From Gallionellales bacterium 39-52-133 (GTDB taxonomy: Bacteria; Pseudomonadota; Gammaproteobacteria; Burkholderiales; Gallionellaceae): a stretch of DNA of 64,000 bases. Below the pieces are notes generated by a model. It was not told where the DNA came from, made no database searches, and saw nothing but the letters and a program-made list of their open reading frames with translations. How positions within the stretch are numbered: the stretch's first letter is position 1; every line of letters begins with the position of its first letter. The stretch lies in the NCBI GenBank assembly GCA_002278935.1, contig NCJL01000008.1, positions 1 to 64,000 on the forward strand. The letters run 5' to 3'. This document shows positions 8,671 through 17,770 of this stretch, one piece after another. A program made the translations under genes and the position numbers.

Positions 8671-9183
8671 TGATTTGTTACGCTCACGTTTGCGCTCCTC
8701 AATTTTTATCTCAAGACGCCTCACCTCTTCTGAGTCTTTCAGTTTCTGATTTAGTAATTTAGCTTGGTTTATCAAAGGGTACTTTTTCAACCAATACAAT
8801 ATTGCAGCAGCAGATATAGCCATCGGAAGCGTCCATAATAGATAGCCCGCTGAAGCATGCCCCTGTAGAAAGTAGATTGTTCGAATTATTGAAGCCAGTG
8901 TAAAAATTAACAAAACAAACAAAGCAATGATTCTTGAAGTGCCAGCACCAATTTCTTTTTTTAAAAAATACACTAAAAGTGACAGACCTAAAGCAATAAC
9001 GATAGGGAGCTGGATGTATCGCATTTCATTACTAAGGCATCCGAATCTTCTCCAAACAGTATAAAAATTACATGTCATATTAATTGGAATGTTAAGTGCA
9101 GACGCTCTTGGAATAGCAACTAGCTCAAATATAAATGCTTGAAAAATAAGTGCTAAAACAATAATTGCAATTACTCTCATCAT
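8665..9183 (-). CDS. Cassette gene: four-helix membrane protein, unrecognised
   Basis: The 172-aa product has hydrophobic helices near residues 3-24, 58-76, 84-106 and 113-132 and a basic, coiled C-terminal tail (KLKDSEEVRRLEIKIEERKRERNKSA) that should lie in the cytoplasm. A pair of cysteines (MTCNFYTVWRRFGCLS) sits in the first outer loop. The final codons overlap attC site 6. No family recognised. Confidence 0.6.
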   Translation of the reverse strand: MMRVIAIIVLALIFQAFIFELVAIPRASALNIPINMTCNFYTVWRRFGCLSNEMRYIQLPIVIALGLSLLVYFLKKEIGAGTSRIIALFVLLIFTLASIIRTIYFLQGHASAGYLLWTLPMAISAAAILYWLKKYPLINQAKLLNQKLKDSEEVRRLEIKIEERKRERNKSA

Positions 9184-9188
9184 CTTAA

Positions 9189-9261
9189 GCCTAACGTAAA
9201 GGTAAGGGGCGCGGAGCCGCGCTTTTCGGCGGAGCGTCCCTCTTGACCGCCAGGTTAGAAC
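9189..9261 (-). repeat. attC site 7
   Basis: GCCTAAC at 9189-9195 faces GTTAGAAC at 9254-9261, with a longer stem (GGTAAGGGGCGCGG / CGTCCCTCTTGACC). Its GTAAGGGGCGCGG arm is the closest match in the array to the lone site inside the prophage at 60170-60233. Confidence 0.8.
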
Positions 9262-9567
9262 TCATAGTTCGATGAACTCACAGGACTCAGCGTCGTAAAA
9301 ACGAGCTGCGAGTAAATTACACAGTGATTTAATGATTGCACTTTCCCTCGGCCCCCAAACACCAGAAACAGAAATTGTTTTGGGCTCGTCACTTTCATTT
9401 TCATCTTCAATTCTAATGCTTAGCTCCAAAGATGAGTCACTAGTTGGGAAGCATTTTTCAATTGCAGTCAAAACTTCCATTCTTGAACCCAAAGACTGTG
9501 GCACCCAATCAAGTGGAAGTTCTTCTATTCCTCGGTCTGCTCGAAATATTAAGCCAATGCTACTCAT
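9262..9567 (-). CDS. Cassette gene: small acidic protein, unrecognised
   Basis: The 101-aa product starts MSSIGLIFRADRG and contains strands (LELSIRIEDEN, KTISVSGVWG) and a helix (AIIKSLCNLLAARF). It resembles small immunity-like or cassette proteins in size and acidity, without a recognisable motif. It is the first gene on the minus strand, that is, the most recently inserted position if the array grows from the right. Confidence 0.55.
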   Translation of the reverse strand: MSSIGLIFRADRGIEELPLDWVPQSLGSRMEVLTAIEKCFPTSDSSLELSIRIEDENESDEPKTISVSGVWGPRESAIIKSLCNLLAARFYDAESCEFIEL

Positions 9568-9875
9568 AAGTTCTAACAGTAATTAGACGGACCCGCCGGT
9601 CCGTATTATTAAAAATAATGAAGCGTCCATATTCTTTATAACTATTTGATTTATTTGATACGCAGTAAATTTTCCTGTCCGCATATTAATTAATAGTGCG
9701 GTCGCATTGAACCACACCAACCAATTTATGGATATATGCCTAAATAACTAGATAATTCGCTTTAGTTGAATTTAGTTACTAAGGAAGGGTCGAGTGTCTG
9801 CTTTTAAGGAGATCTTCGACCGGCCACTTGTGGCCTTGGATTCAACTGGTAACCAATATTGCTGACGTCCGCTTT
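9568..9875. other. Boundary of the cassette array and AT-rich region
   Basis: GTTCTAAC at 9570-9577 is a recombination core box (GTTAGAAC on the minus strand) directly before the start of the first cassette gene, but no matching partner box lies at the distance expected for an attC. It could be the right half of an attI site or a decayed attC. The following 300 bp are AT-rich and show no gene and no integron integrase. Confidence 0.5.
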
Positions 9876-10080
9876 GGCCGAGAATCAGCCAACCCCAGCA
9901 GCAGCTCTAGACACATCTAATTAACTGAATTACCACCTGAAAGTAAATCTCAAATTATTTAATAAAATCAAGTGCTTGCAAATACCGCACCCCCTGCCCG
10001 CCTGCAAACAGCATGGATTAGCGCAGTTTTCTCCCCTTATCACGCAAAATCAAATGCGCGACCATGAGGGGTTTGCTCAG
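9876..10080. repeat. Right copy of the direct repeat that brackets the cassette array
   Basis: About 205 bp matching 4745-4956 in the same orientation. It ends 11 bp before the stop codon of the YCII gene. Confidence 0.85.
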
Positions 10081-10091
10081 TGTTTATTTTA

Positions 10092-10412
10092 TTACTGGCG
10101 AGGCAGCTGCATCATCTCAGACACTTCAAGTGAGCCACCGATTTCAAGAAAAGGGCAGGCTTGTGCTATCGCTAAAGCATCCTCCATAGAGTCTGCTTTA
10201 ATAACCGTGAACCCCGACATTGCGCAAGTGCTGCCTTCTTTGATAGATCCATCAGAACTGACCGTATTTGTATCCTTTAATGGAATGGTAGGAATGACAA
10301 GTACCGCCTCAAGCGAGGTTAGCCACTCCACATATTTCATATGGTGAAGTCGTGCCTCTTGTTCGTTGGTTGGATGATTGCCGCCCAGATATACTAATAC
10401 GTATTGTTTCAT
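10092..10412 (-). CDS. YCII-related domain protein
   Basis: The 106-aa product (MKQYVLVYLGGNHP) shows the YCII/DGPF ferredoxin-like fold pattern: an N-terminal strand, HHMKYVEWL helix, GFTVIKADSMEDALAIAQACPF and a closing strand. These small dimeric proteins resemble muconolactone isomerase; their reaction is mostly unknown. It follows the acetyltransferase gene by nine bases in the same orientation, so the two are probably cotranscribed. Confidence 0.8.
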   Translation of the reverse strand: MKQYVLVYLGGNHPTNEQEARLHHMKYVEWLTSLEAVLVIPTIPLKDTNTVSSDGSIKEGSTCAMSGFTVIKADSMEDALAIAQACPFLEIGGSLEVSEMMQLPRQ

Positions 10413-10421
10413 GTTAATTCC

Positions 10422-11465
10422 TTATCCTCTTTTCAATATATGTTTCAGTGATGCAACAAGCCTTTGATACCTGCTTGCGGGTCTTTTGTATTTTATACAG
10501 CTCAATATAAAACGTTCTCTGCGTTCAGACATCCAGTCCTGTTTGTAAGCCTCGTTGCCCGTGAGAAAGTCGATCTCGTCCACTTTGTCGGTATCGATCA
10601 CGTATTCCATCAGGAAACTGGTCAGTATGGAACCTGTTGAATATTGCCTCCACGCCTTATCATACGCAAGCCTGAAAATGCTTGCCTTGTTGTGGTGTAC
10701 AAACCAGAGCTGTGCTGCGACAGGCTGCCCCTTGATATACATAATCGCAAGCCTGGTCCACCCTGCCCGCGAAAAGGCCTCAACAAAACAGTTTTGCACG
10801 CCTGCATTCCTGATTTCATTCTGCTTCCAGCTGGCATTGTAGACCACATGGTAATCAGACATACCGCCCGGCACTTGCTCTCCGGTAAAAAGACGAATTT
10901 CATAACCGTGTTCGCGTTCAAGTTTACGAATTTTGCGGTAAATATTATTTTGCAGCAGGGCGGGTCGGCCTGCCATATATTCCTTATACGACTGGCCCTG
11001 CAGGTGATATACCCAGTTATAGTGCCTGAAATTATATTCACATTTGAATCCGGCTCTTTCCAGAATCCTGGTTAAACCATTTAATTTTCTGTCATCCTTG
11101 GCAACCGGCTCCAATAGCAATGCGTTAATCGGCAACTGGTCCAGCGCCTGGGCCAGGCAGGAAAGAACCCGCTCTTGATCATCGTCCGCAAGTAACAAGC
11201 TATAAAGTGAGGTATATCCGTTGAGAATAGAGAGAGAGTACCAGGTATTAACCCCGGCACACGCCATCAAGGGAAGAATCGCCATCACCCTGTCCCCGTC
11301 TACCACACAGGCCAATACCATTGTGTGATCAACTTCCAGTGTACTGGCGGTGAGACATTCAAACCACGGGCGAGAAAAAAAGATACTGGCTTTTTCTGCC
11401 TGTTTAAAAAGTGCATCAGCACTTTCGGGCAGCTGGTTCCAGTCGGAGTAACAGACAAACTTCAT
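10422..11465 (-). CDS. GNAT/FemAB-like (BioF2, CelD-type) acetyltransferase
   Basis: The 347-aa product has the two-domain layout of the Acetyltransf_6 family: an N-terminal GNAT half (FFSRPWFECLTAS, VVDGDRVMAILPLM) and a C-terminal half with GWTRLAIMYIKGQPVAAQLWFVHHNKASIFRLAYDKAW and ending in DFLTGNEAYKQDW. Such proteins are common in polysaccharide and cell-envelope gene sets. There are no neighbours that define the substrate. Confidence 0.8.
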   Translation of the reverse strand: MKFVCYSDWNQLPESADALFKQAEKASIFFSRPWFECLTASTLEVDHTMVLACVVDGDRVMAILPLMACAGVNTWYSLSILNGYTSLYSLLLADDDQERVLSCLAQALDQLPINALLLEPVAKDDRKLNGLTRILERAGFKCEYNFRHYNWVYHLQGQSYKEYMAGRPALLQNNIYRKIRKLEREHGYEIRLFTGEQVPGGMSDYHVVYNASWKQNEIRNAGVQNCFVEAFSRAGWTRLAIMYIKGQPVAAQLWFVHHNKASIFRLAYDKAWRQYSTGSILTSFLMEYVIDTDKVDEIDFLTGNEAYKQDWMSERRERFILSCIKYKRPASRYQRLVASLKHILKRG

Positions 11466-11508
11466 TAATGATCTTTAGATAATTCATGACATGAGATGCC
11501 GAAAAGAC

Positions 11509-11647
11509 AAATCCCCCCTAGCCCCCCTTTGCTAAAGTGGGGAACGCTCTCCGACTCAAACCAGGCTGGTTCCCCACTTTGCATCGGGGTTGGCAGGGAT
11601 GGGCGGCATTTCGCCCAACTCGCACAAAGGTGGGCTAGGGGGGATTT
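11509..11647. repeat. 139-bp palindromic element (MITE or REPIN-like)
   Basis: The ends AAATCCCCCCTAGCCCCCCT (from 11509) and the complementary sequence at 11626-11647 form a 22-bp terminal inverted repeat with one mismatch. A second, inner inverted repeat pairs AAAGTGGGGAAC near 11535 with GTTCCCCACTTT near 11570. The element lies between two genes, encodes nothing, and would fold into one long cruciform. Confidence 0.8.
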
Positions 11648-11695
11648 AAAAAGTGTCATGATTGATGCAAGTCTCAATAAGAAACCAAATTTCCG

Positions 11696-11968
11696 TTAAT
11701 CGCCAAATGGATCATCGGAAACAAAGATGTTGAGATAGGGCGCATAGGTTAATGCAGCGCCTTGCAGGTAGCTTAGCGCATTGAACGCATTCATCACTTG
11801 AGTCTGAAGGGCTTCATTTTGTGGCTCTGTTTTCAGTGCTTCCAGTGCAGCGAGTAAAGGATTGATACCCTGATCATCCACATACTTCTTCAGCATCTGA
11901 ATCGCCTTGTCGATATCCACAGCTTTAATGGTTTGCAACTTGGCATTTTTACGCAGTTTATGTTCCAA
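11696..11968 (-). CDS. Small conserved-looking protein, unrecognised
   Basis: The 90-aa product (MEHKLRKNAKLQTIKAV) is helical, with a basic N-terminus and a hydrophobic middle (NAFNALSYLQGAALTYAPYL). It is cotranscribed with or follows uvrB-side genes on the minus strand. I do not recognise the family. Confidence 0.55.
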   Translation of the reverse strand: MEHKLRKNAKLQTIKAVDIDKAIQMLKKYVDDQGINPLLAALEALKTEPQNEALQTQVMNAFNALSYLQGAALTYAPYLNIFVSDDPFGD

Positions 11969-11989
11969 TGTTTTTATTCCTTGTAATGA

Positions 11990-14026
11990 TCACTCCGGAC
12001 TCCCCGACCCGCCCTCAAACAGCACACTCTCCCGCAGTTTCTTCAACTCATCGCGCAATGCGGCGGCCTTTTCAAACTCCAGATTCTTCGCCGCCTGCAG
12101 CATGTCTTTTTCCAGACGACGAATTTCTTTGGACACATCTTTTGCGCTCATCGCCAGATACTTGGCCTGCGTTTGCGCGGCCTTGAGCTGTTTCTTCGCA
12201 TCATCAGGCTCGTACATGCCCTCGATAATGTCCTTGATGCGTTTGGTTACGCTGAGCGGTGTAATGCCATTTTTTTCGTTATGCGCCAGCTGCTTGTTGC
12301 GGCGGCGCTCGGTTTCGTCTATCGCATAGCGCATCGAATCGGTGATGCGGTCGGCATACAGTATCGCCTTGCCGTGCAGGTGGCGCGCGGCGCGGCCTAT
12401 GGTCTGGATCAGCGAACGGCGCGAGCGCAGGAAGCCTTCCTTGTCGGCGTCCAGTATCGCCACCAGCGACACCTCGGGAATGTCCAGCCCTTCGCGCAGC
12501 AGGTTAATACCGATCAGCACGTCAAACACACCCAGGCGCAGGTCGCGGATAATTTCCACGCGCTCTACCGTTTCAATATCGGAATGCAGGTAGCGCACCT
12601 TGATGCCGTGTTCGGACAAATAGTCGGTGAGGTCTTCCGACATGCGTTTGGTCAGCGTCGTGACCAGCACACGCTCGCCTTCCTTGATGCGCAAGGTGAT
12701 TTCCGACATCAGGTCATCGACTTGGGTGGTGGCCGGGCGCACTTCTATCATGGGATCAACCAGGCCGGTGGGACGCACTACTTGCTCGACCACCTGACCG
12801 GCATGCTCTTCTTCGTAGACAGCCGGGGTGGCGGATACAAACACGCTCTGGCGCATGCACTTTTCAAATTCGTCAAAACGCAGCGGGCGGTTATCCAGCG
12901 CTGAAGGCAGGCGGAAACCGTAATTCACCAGGTTTTCCTTGCGCGCGCGGTCGCCCTTGTACATGCCGCCGATCTGCGGAATGGTGACATGGCTTTCATC
13001 GAGGAACATCAGCGCATCCGGCGGCAGGTAGTCCAGCAGCGTAGGCGGCGGATCGCCCGCGTTGCGCCCCGACAAATGGCGCGAGTAATTTTCAATGCCC
13101 TTGCAGAAGCCGATTTCGATCAGCATTTCCAGATCGTGGCGCGTGCGCTGCTCGATGCGCTGCGCTTCGACCAGCTTGTTTTCCTTCTGGTAAAACGAAA
13201 TACGCTCGGCCAGCTCGATTTTGATCTGGTCTATTGCGCGCAAGGTCGTGCTGCGCGGCGTTACGTAATGGCTGGAAGGATAAACGGTGTAGCGCGGCAC
13301 CTTGGACAGAATCTGCCCGGTGAGCGGGTCAAATAGCGACAGGCTCTCCACCTCGTCGTCGAACAGGGTCAGGCGCAGCGCATGTTCGCTGCTTTCCGCC
13401 GGGAAGATGTCGATCACGTCGCCGCGCACGCGAAAATGGCCGCGTGTGAAGTCAATGTCGTTGCGGTCGTACTGCATGTCAGTCAGGCGCTTGATAATCT
13501 CGCGCTGCGGCACTGTTTCATTCTGCCGCAGGTGCAGAATCATGCCGTGGTAATCCACCGGGTCGCCGATACCGTAAATGGCGGAAACGGTGGCGACAAT
13601 GATGGAATCAGAACGCTCCAGCAGCGACTTGGTGGCCGACAGGCGCAGCTGCTCGATCTGCTCGTTGATGCTGGAGTCTTTCTCGATAAACATGTCGCGC
13701 GACGGCACATAGGCCTCGGGCTGGTAGTAGTCGTAGTAAGAAACGAAGTATTCCACCGCATTTTCGGGGAAAAACTCGCGGAATTCGGAATATAGCTGCG
13801 CTGCCAGCGTCTTGTTGGGGGCCATCACAATGGCAGGCCTGCCCATTTGCGCGATCACATTGGCCATGGTGAAAGTTTTGCCCGAGCCGGTGACGCCCAG
13901 CAGGGTCTGAAACGACAAGCCATCGCGTATGCCCTCAACCAGTTGCGCGATTGCCGCCGGCTGATCACCGGCCGGCTCAAACGGCTGATGTAAACGATAA
14001 GGACTATTGGGAAAGGTTTTAATCAC
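11990..14026 (-). CDS. uvrB: UvrABC excinuclease subunit B
   Basis: The 678-aa product is a full-length UvrB, the damage-verifying helicase of nucleotide excision repair. Visible are helicase motif I GVTGSGKT (residues 44-51), the beta-hairpin tyrosines in [15 protein letters not shown] that hold the damaged strand, motif II DESH, motif V/VI ([25 protein letters not shown]) and the C-terminal UVR domain ([21 protein letters not shown]) that contacts UvrC. It is divergent from the aminotransferase gene with a 78-bp shared promoter region in which I find no clear LexA box. Confidence 0.97.
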   Translation of the reverse strand: MIKTFPNSPYRLHQPFEPAGDQPAAIAQLVEGIRDGLSFQTLLGVTGSGKTFTMANVIAQMGRPAIVMAPNKTLAAQLYSEFREFFPENAVEYFVSYYDYYQPEAYVPSRDMFIEKDSSINEQIEQLRLSATKSLLERSDSIIVATVSAIYGIGDPVDYHGMILHLRQNETVPQREIIKRLTDMQYDRNDIDFTRGHFRVRGDVIDIFPAESSEHALRLTLFDDEVESLSLFDPLTGQILSKVPRYTVYPSSHYVTPRSTTLRAIDQIKIELAERISFYQKENKLVEAQRIEQRTRHDLEMLIEIGFCKGIENYSRHLSGRNAGDPPPTLLDYLPPDALMFLDESHVTIPQIGGMYKGDRARKENLVNYGFRLPSALDNRPLRFDEFEKCMRQSVFVSATPAVYEEEHAGQVVEQVVRPTGLVDPMIEVRPATTQVDDLMSEITLRIKEGERVLVTTLTKRMSEDLTDYLSEHGIKVRYLHSDIETVERVEIIRDLRLGVFDVLIGINLLREGLDIPEVSLVAILDADKEGFLRSRRSLIQTIGRAARHLHGKAILYADRITDSMRYAIDETERRRNKQLAHNEKNGITPLSVTKRIKDIIEGMYEPDDAKKQLKAAQTQAKYLAMSAKDVSKEIRRLEKDMLQAAKNLEFEKAAALRDELKKLRESVLFEGGSGSPE

Positions 14027-14104
14027 AGGTATAATTTTAAACAGTTCGAACGAATAATTTTAACATGCGGCAGTGCCGCGCCCGACCCTTAAAGGATAAT
14101 CATC

Positions 14105-15298
14105 TTGCAACTCTCTAAACGCGTTCAAGCCATCAAACCCTCCCCTACTCTGGCAGTAACCGCACGTGCGGCAAAATTAAAGGCCGAGGGCAAGGATATT
14201 ATCGGTCTCGGCACGGGCGAACCCGATTTTGACACGCCGCAGCATATTAAAGTTGCAGCCATCGACGCCATCAACAAGGGCTTTACCAAATACACTGCGG
14301 TAGGCGGTATCCCCACGCTGAAACAGGCAATTATTGCCAAATTCAAACGCGACAACGGCCTCGACTACACGCCGAAACAGATACTGGTGTCGTGCGGCGG
14401 CAAGCAGAGCTTCTTTAACCTGGCGCTGGCGGTGATTAATCCCGACGATGAGGTGATTATTTCCGCACCTTACTGGGTGTCCTATCCGGATATGGTGATC
14501 ATTGCCGAAGGCAAACCGGTGATTGTGCAGGCCGGCATTGAGCAGGGCTTCAAGATGACCCCCGCGCAACTCGACGCCGCCATTACCCCCCGCACCAAAA
14601 TGGTGGTGATCAACAGCCCCAGCAACCCGTCTGGCGCAGTGTATACGCTGGAAGACCTCATGGCGCTGGGCGTAGTGCTGCGCAAGCATCCGCAGGTGCT
14701 GATCGTCACCGATGACATGTATGAACACATCGCGCTGACCGATGCCAAATTCGTCAACATCCTCAACGCTTGCCCTGACTTGTACAACCGCACCATGGTG
14801 CTGAATGGCGTATCCAAGGCTTACGCGATGACCGGCTGGCGCATCGGCTACGCGGCCGGCCCGGAAGACATCCTCACCGCAATGGAAAACGTGCAATCGC
14901 AAAGTACCTCCAACCCCACTTCCATTTCACAAGTGGCTGCGGAGGCCGCCCTCAACGGCGACCAGGGCTGCCTGGCCCCGATGATCAAAGCCTTCCGCGA
15001 GCGTCATGTATTTGTGGTGAACAGTCTGAACAAGATTCCGGGGCTGAAATGCATGATGGCAGGCGGCGCCTTCTACGCCTTCCCCGATGCGCGCGGCGCG
15101 ATCAGCACATTGCACAAAAAGGGTTTGATCAAGGAAGCGACCGACATTGCACTGTCCGAGTACCTGCTGGTAGAAGCGGGCGTTGCCGTTGTGCCGGGCT
15201 CGGCATTCGGCAGCGAAGGTTACATGCGCCTGTCTTTCGCCACCTCTATGAGCAATCTGGAAAATGCGCTTGCACGCATAGGCAAAGCACTGGCTTGA
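14105..15298 (+). CDS. aatA: Aspartate aminotransferase, class I PLP enzyme
   Basis: The 397-aa product transfers the amino group between aspartate (or related amino acids) and 2-oxoglutarate. It shows the N-terminal GLGTGEPDFDTP motif, SPYWVSYPDM-like substrate loop, NSPSNPSGAVY, the PLP-contacting DDMYEH and the lysine region NGVSKAYAMTGWRIGYAAGP where the lysine of SKA forms the Schiff base. The start is the TTG at 14105, with AAAGGA seven bases upstream. A strong terminator follows. Confidence 0.93.
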   Translation: MQLSKRVQAIKPSPTLAVTARAAKLKAEGKDIIGLGTGEPDFDTPQHIKVAAIDAINKGFTKYTAVGGIPTLKQAIIAKFKRDNGLDYTPKQILVSCGGKQSFFNLALAVINPDDEVIISAPYWVSYPDMVIIAEGKPVIVQAGIEQGFKMTPAQLDAAITPRTKMVVINSPSNPSGAVYTLEDLMALGVVLRKHPQVLIVTDDMYEHIALTDAKFVNILNACPDLYNRTMVLNGVSKAYAMTGWRIGYAAGPEDILTAMENVQSQSTSNPTSISQVAAEAALNGDQGCLAPMIKAFRERHVFVVNSLNKIPGLKCMMAGGAFYAFPDARGAISTLHKKGLIKEATDIALSEYLLVEAGVAVVPGSAFGSEGYMRLSFATSMSNLENALARIGKALA

Positions 15299-15316
15299 TG
15301 AGCTTAGCTCCATGAG

Positions 15317-15347
15317 AAAAGGCCATGCGCTTGCATGGCCTTTTTTT
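15317..15347 (+). terminator. Rho-independent terminator after the aminotransferase gene
   Basis: AAGGCCATG and CATGGCCTT form a nine-base stem with a CGCTTG loop, followed by seven T residues. Confidence 0.92.
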
Positions 15348-15399
15348 ATGACTGTCTTTTGTGAAGGTAACAGGCAGGCTGCTCATTACCGGACACAAA

Positions 15400-16431
15400 T
15401 CACATCAGCCAGCGCCGTTTCATCAAAAAGTAGGACAGATAAAACATCAACGATCCCAACAAAACCAGATAGATCCAGTCAAAAGACATGCTCGCCATAC
15501 TCCCGTCTTCCAGCAGTATGGCTTGCAGGGGTTTGTACAATTGATAGGATGGCAGCAAAGGTGCAACGGCTGTCAGTTTTTGCGAAACATCGGACATCGC
15601 CGAGGGAAGCAGGTGAGGTAAATAAAAGATCACACCCAGCGTTCTCGCGCTTGCCTGGTTGCGACAGAGAAAACCCAGAAAAATCCCGTATGCGCTAAAA
15701 CAAAAACTGCCCGCAATGATAAAAGCGATATAGTCAAACAGATGTACCGGACCGAAATTACCCAACAGATGCAGCAACAAAACGGCAGAGATGATCAGAA
15801 CCATACCCAGGATCAATTTGGCAATCAGCCACTGGACTTCGTGTATGGGTGTCTGGAGTAGCGCAAGCAGCAGTTTCTTTTCTTTTTCTTCGGCAACTTG
15901 CGCCGGGAGAATAATAAAACCAATAAGCAGTACCAGCATCAGTATCCAGGTAGGCAACGTTTGTCTCTGGATGTCGCCCTGGTGCAGTGATATGATGCCG
16001 GTAATCCAGTCGGGGCCGCGCCCTTCCGCTGCTTTCTGCAAAGCAGAAAAGCTCTGCACAATCGCAATGGTATGCAGGGATTCCTTTTTCAAAACCAGCA
16101 GGGCAAGGCTGCCGGGGGCTGCTTCATTCCCCGTTAAGATCCCGTCTATCTTGCGGTCCTTCAACAGCTGCATGCCCTCGTTTTCATTTTGTATCCATGT
16201 CACTGCAATGATTTTTTCGGCTGCGCTGATGCTCCGTGTAATCTCGGGTGCATAGGCATAGCCCTGCATCAGGCCTATTTTGACGATGTTTGCACCGGCG
16301 TCAGTCCGGTCTATCAAATTCAGGGAAACAAACACAAACAGAGGGATAAACAGTATCAGAATAAATGTTTTATTCTTTAATGCGATAGCCAGATCGTTGA
16401 AGGCGAGTAAAAGTATATTTCTCATTACCAT
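15400..16431 (-). CDS. ABC-2 type exporter permease (NatB-like)
   Basis: The 343-aa product has one N-terminal membrane helix (residues 22-40), a periplasmic domain of about 130 residues, and five further helices from about residue 165 (TWILMLVLLIGFIILP) to the end. The cytoplasmic VAEEKEKKLLLALLQTPI segment is the coupling element typical of ABC-2 permeases. Its start overlaps the end of the ATPase gene by seven bases. The exported substrate is not evident. Confidence 0.85.
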   Translation of the reverse strand: MVMRNILLLAFNDLAIALKNKTFILILFIPLFVFVSLNLIDRTDAGANIVKIGLMQGYAYAPEITRSISAAEKIIAVTWIQNENEGMQLLKDRKIDGILTGNEAAPGSLALLVLKKESLHTIAIVQSFSALQKAAEGRGPDWITGIISLHQGDIQRQTLPTWILMLVLLIGFIILPAQVAEEKEKKLLLALLQTPIHEVQWLIAKLILGMVLIISAVLLLHLLGNFGPVHLFDYIAFIIAGSFCFSAYGIFLGFLCRNQASARTLGVIFYLPHLLPSAMSDVSQKLTAVAPLLPSYQLYKPLQAILLEDGSMASMSFDWIYLVLLGSLMFYLSYFLMKRRWLM

Positions 16432-17108
16432 GCGTACAGTTTTTCATGAGATTCGGAACGGAAGTATTCCTCGGGAGAGCCGTCAAAGATCAACTTGCCT
16501 TCGTGCAGCAACATAATGCGCGTTGCCAGATTTTTGATTTCTTCAGGCCGATGTGAAGTAAAAATAATCGTTTTTCCATCGCCATGCATGGCGCTCATCA
16601 GGCGGTAAGTTTCGCGTGTCATTTCGAAATCCAGGCCCGATGTAGGCTCGTCCAGCAACAGCACTGAGGGATTCGACAATAATGCACGTCCAATATTCAC
16701 CCGTTGCTTCAAGCCTTTTGACAGCGCCTGTACCTTGCTTTTTCGAAAGGGTATTAAATTAAACTCGTTCAGGATCTCTTCCACCCGCTGAAATGGGGTT
16801 TGCGAAAGCGCAGCAAAAAGTTTGAGATTATATTCAACCGAGAAAAAGTCGAAGAGATTGGGTACTTCAGGAATAAAGCCTACTTTCCTGACAACAGCTG
16901 TCCTGTTTTTCAGGTCTATCCCGTCAAATTTGACGGAACCGCCGTCTGGCAGAATCCAGCTTGCCAGCATTTTCAGCAGGGTGGATTTGCCTGCGCCGTT
17001 ATGGCCAACAATAGCGATCAGTTCGCCTTTGCCTACATCAAAGCTGGTCGGCGCCAGCCCCCTTTTCTCATCATAGAGCTTTGCAAGATTCCGAATTTCA
17101 AGCTGCAT
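16425..17108 (-). CDS. ABC transporter ATP-binding protein (NatA-like)
   Basis: The 227-aa product has Walker A GHNGAGKSTLLK, a Q-loop region, the signature LSKGLKQRVNIGRALL and Walker B LLLDEPTSGLD followed by the H-loop (FTSHRPEE). It energises the permease encoded immediately downstream, with which it overlaps. The signature LSKGLKQR in place of LSGGQ is common in the ABC-2 exporter class. Confidence 0.9.
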   Translation of the reverse strand: MQLEIRNLAKLYDEKRGLAPTSFDVGKGELIAIVGHNGAGKSTLLKMLASWILPDGGSVKFDGIDLKNRTAVVRKVGFIPEVPNLFDFFSVEYNLKLFAALSQTPFQRVEEILNEFNLIPFRKSKVQALSKGLKQRVNIGRALLSNPSVLLLDEPTSGLDFEMTRETYRLMSAMHGDGKTIIFTSHRPEEIKNLATRIMLLHEGKLIFDGSPEEYFRSESHEKLYAW

Positions 17109-17770
17109 ACGTAATCGCTCTACCTTTAAGATGAAAATTCAAGCATCACAGCTACGGCCTGTGCAGTCTGCTGAAAAAGTTGCCGTCATTGAACCTGATC
17201 GGCTTGCGGTGAAGGCATGCCAATGACAAGGCCACCATTCAAAAAATTTTCACATAGCAGGGACGATTAACAGACTAATCATGCTAGTTCCTTAGTATTT
17301 GGGCGACTTTACATAGAGTCCCCGGATTAAAATTCAATTCACTTCACTGCATCAGCAATGAAGTCTGCGCTACTCAAGCCTGTTTAGCCTCAAGCTATAC
17401 CAGCCTGAGTAAAATGATAACGAGAATAACGACCAGTAATAATTCAACCATGATTAGCTCCTTAATTTTGGGGAGACCTGATGAAGCTCCCCAAGTTAAC
17501 ATTCAATTCCCGTTACGACATCAGGTATGCAGTATCTGCGAAAGCACACACAGTATCCGTGCGTTACCGTACACAGCATCTTATTATATTTGACTGTTCA
17601 AAAAGTGTTTTGACTATCTTTGGTAAACGCATCCACATTTGCTGCAACCCGGTCTGCATTCAGGCAACTCTTACCCACTTTTTCTACCGCAATCTGGCCG
17701 CACCGGATGATTAGTCACTGAATTTGAAAGAAATCGAAACCTGGGTTCAAAAGACAAACTGAAAACTACG
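17109..17770. other. Intergenic region with a diverged tandem duplication
   Basis: Two related blocks lie in the same order at about 17271-17370 and 17447-17535: each has a minus-strand AAGGA(A/G)CTA Shine-Dalgarno before an ATG, then a short T-rich stretch, then TCCCC(G/A)(G/A)(A/T)TTAA, ATTCAATTC and a CATCAG end. The second block serves the micro-gene at 17395-17451; the first leads only to a ten-codon frame (MISLLIVPAM) that looks like a decayed copy. No other gene is visible. Confidence 0.55.
17395..17451 (-). CDS. 18-residue hydrophobic micro-protein
   Basis: An ATG at 17451 preceded by AAGGAG (six-base spacing) opens MVELLLVVILVIILLRLV and then a stop. The product is a single membrane helix with one acidic and one basic residue at its ends. 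It resembles the last hydrophobic half of DUF3309 proteins, stress-associated small membrane proteins of about 50 aa, but is far shorter. The good Shine-Dalgarno and perfect helix support it; the length makes it uncertain. Confidence 0.4.
   Translation of the reverse strand: MVELLLVVILVIILLRLV

Noticed and set aside
12173..12904. Plus-strand 243-codon frame
   Set aside because: It is antisense to the well supported uvrB gene and has no motif or ribosome binding site.
14177..14902. Minus-strand 241-codon frame
   Set aside because: Antisense to the aminotransferase; histidine- and valine-rich composition is that of a shadow frame.
17481..17714. Plus-strand 77-codon frame
   Set aside because: No Shine-Dalgarno and no recognisable product; it lies in the tandem-duplication region.
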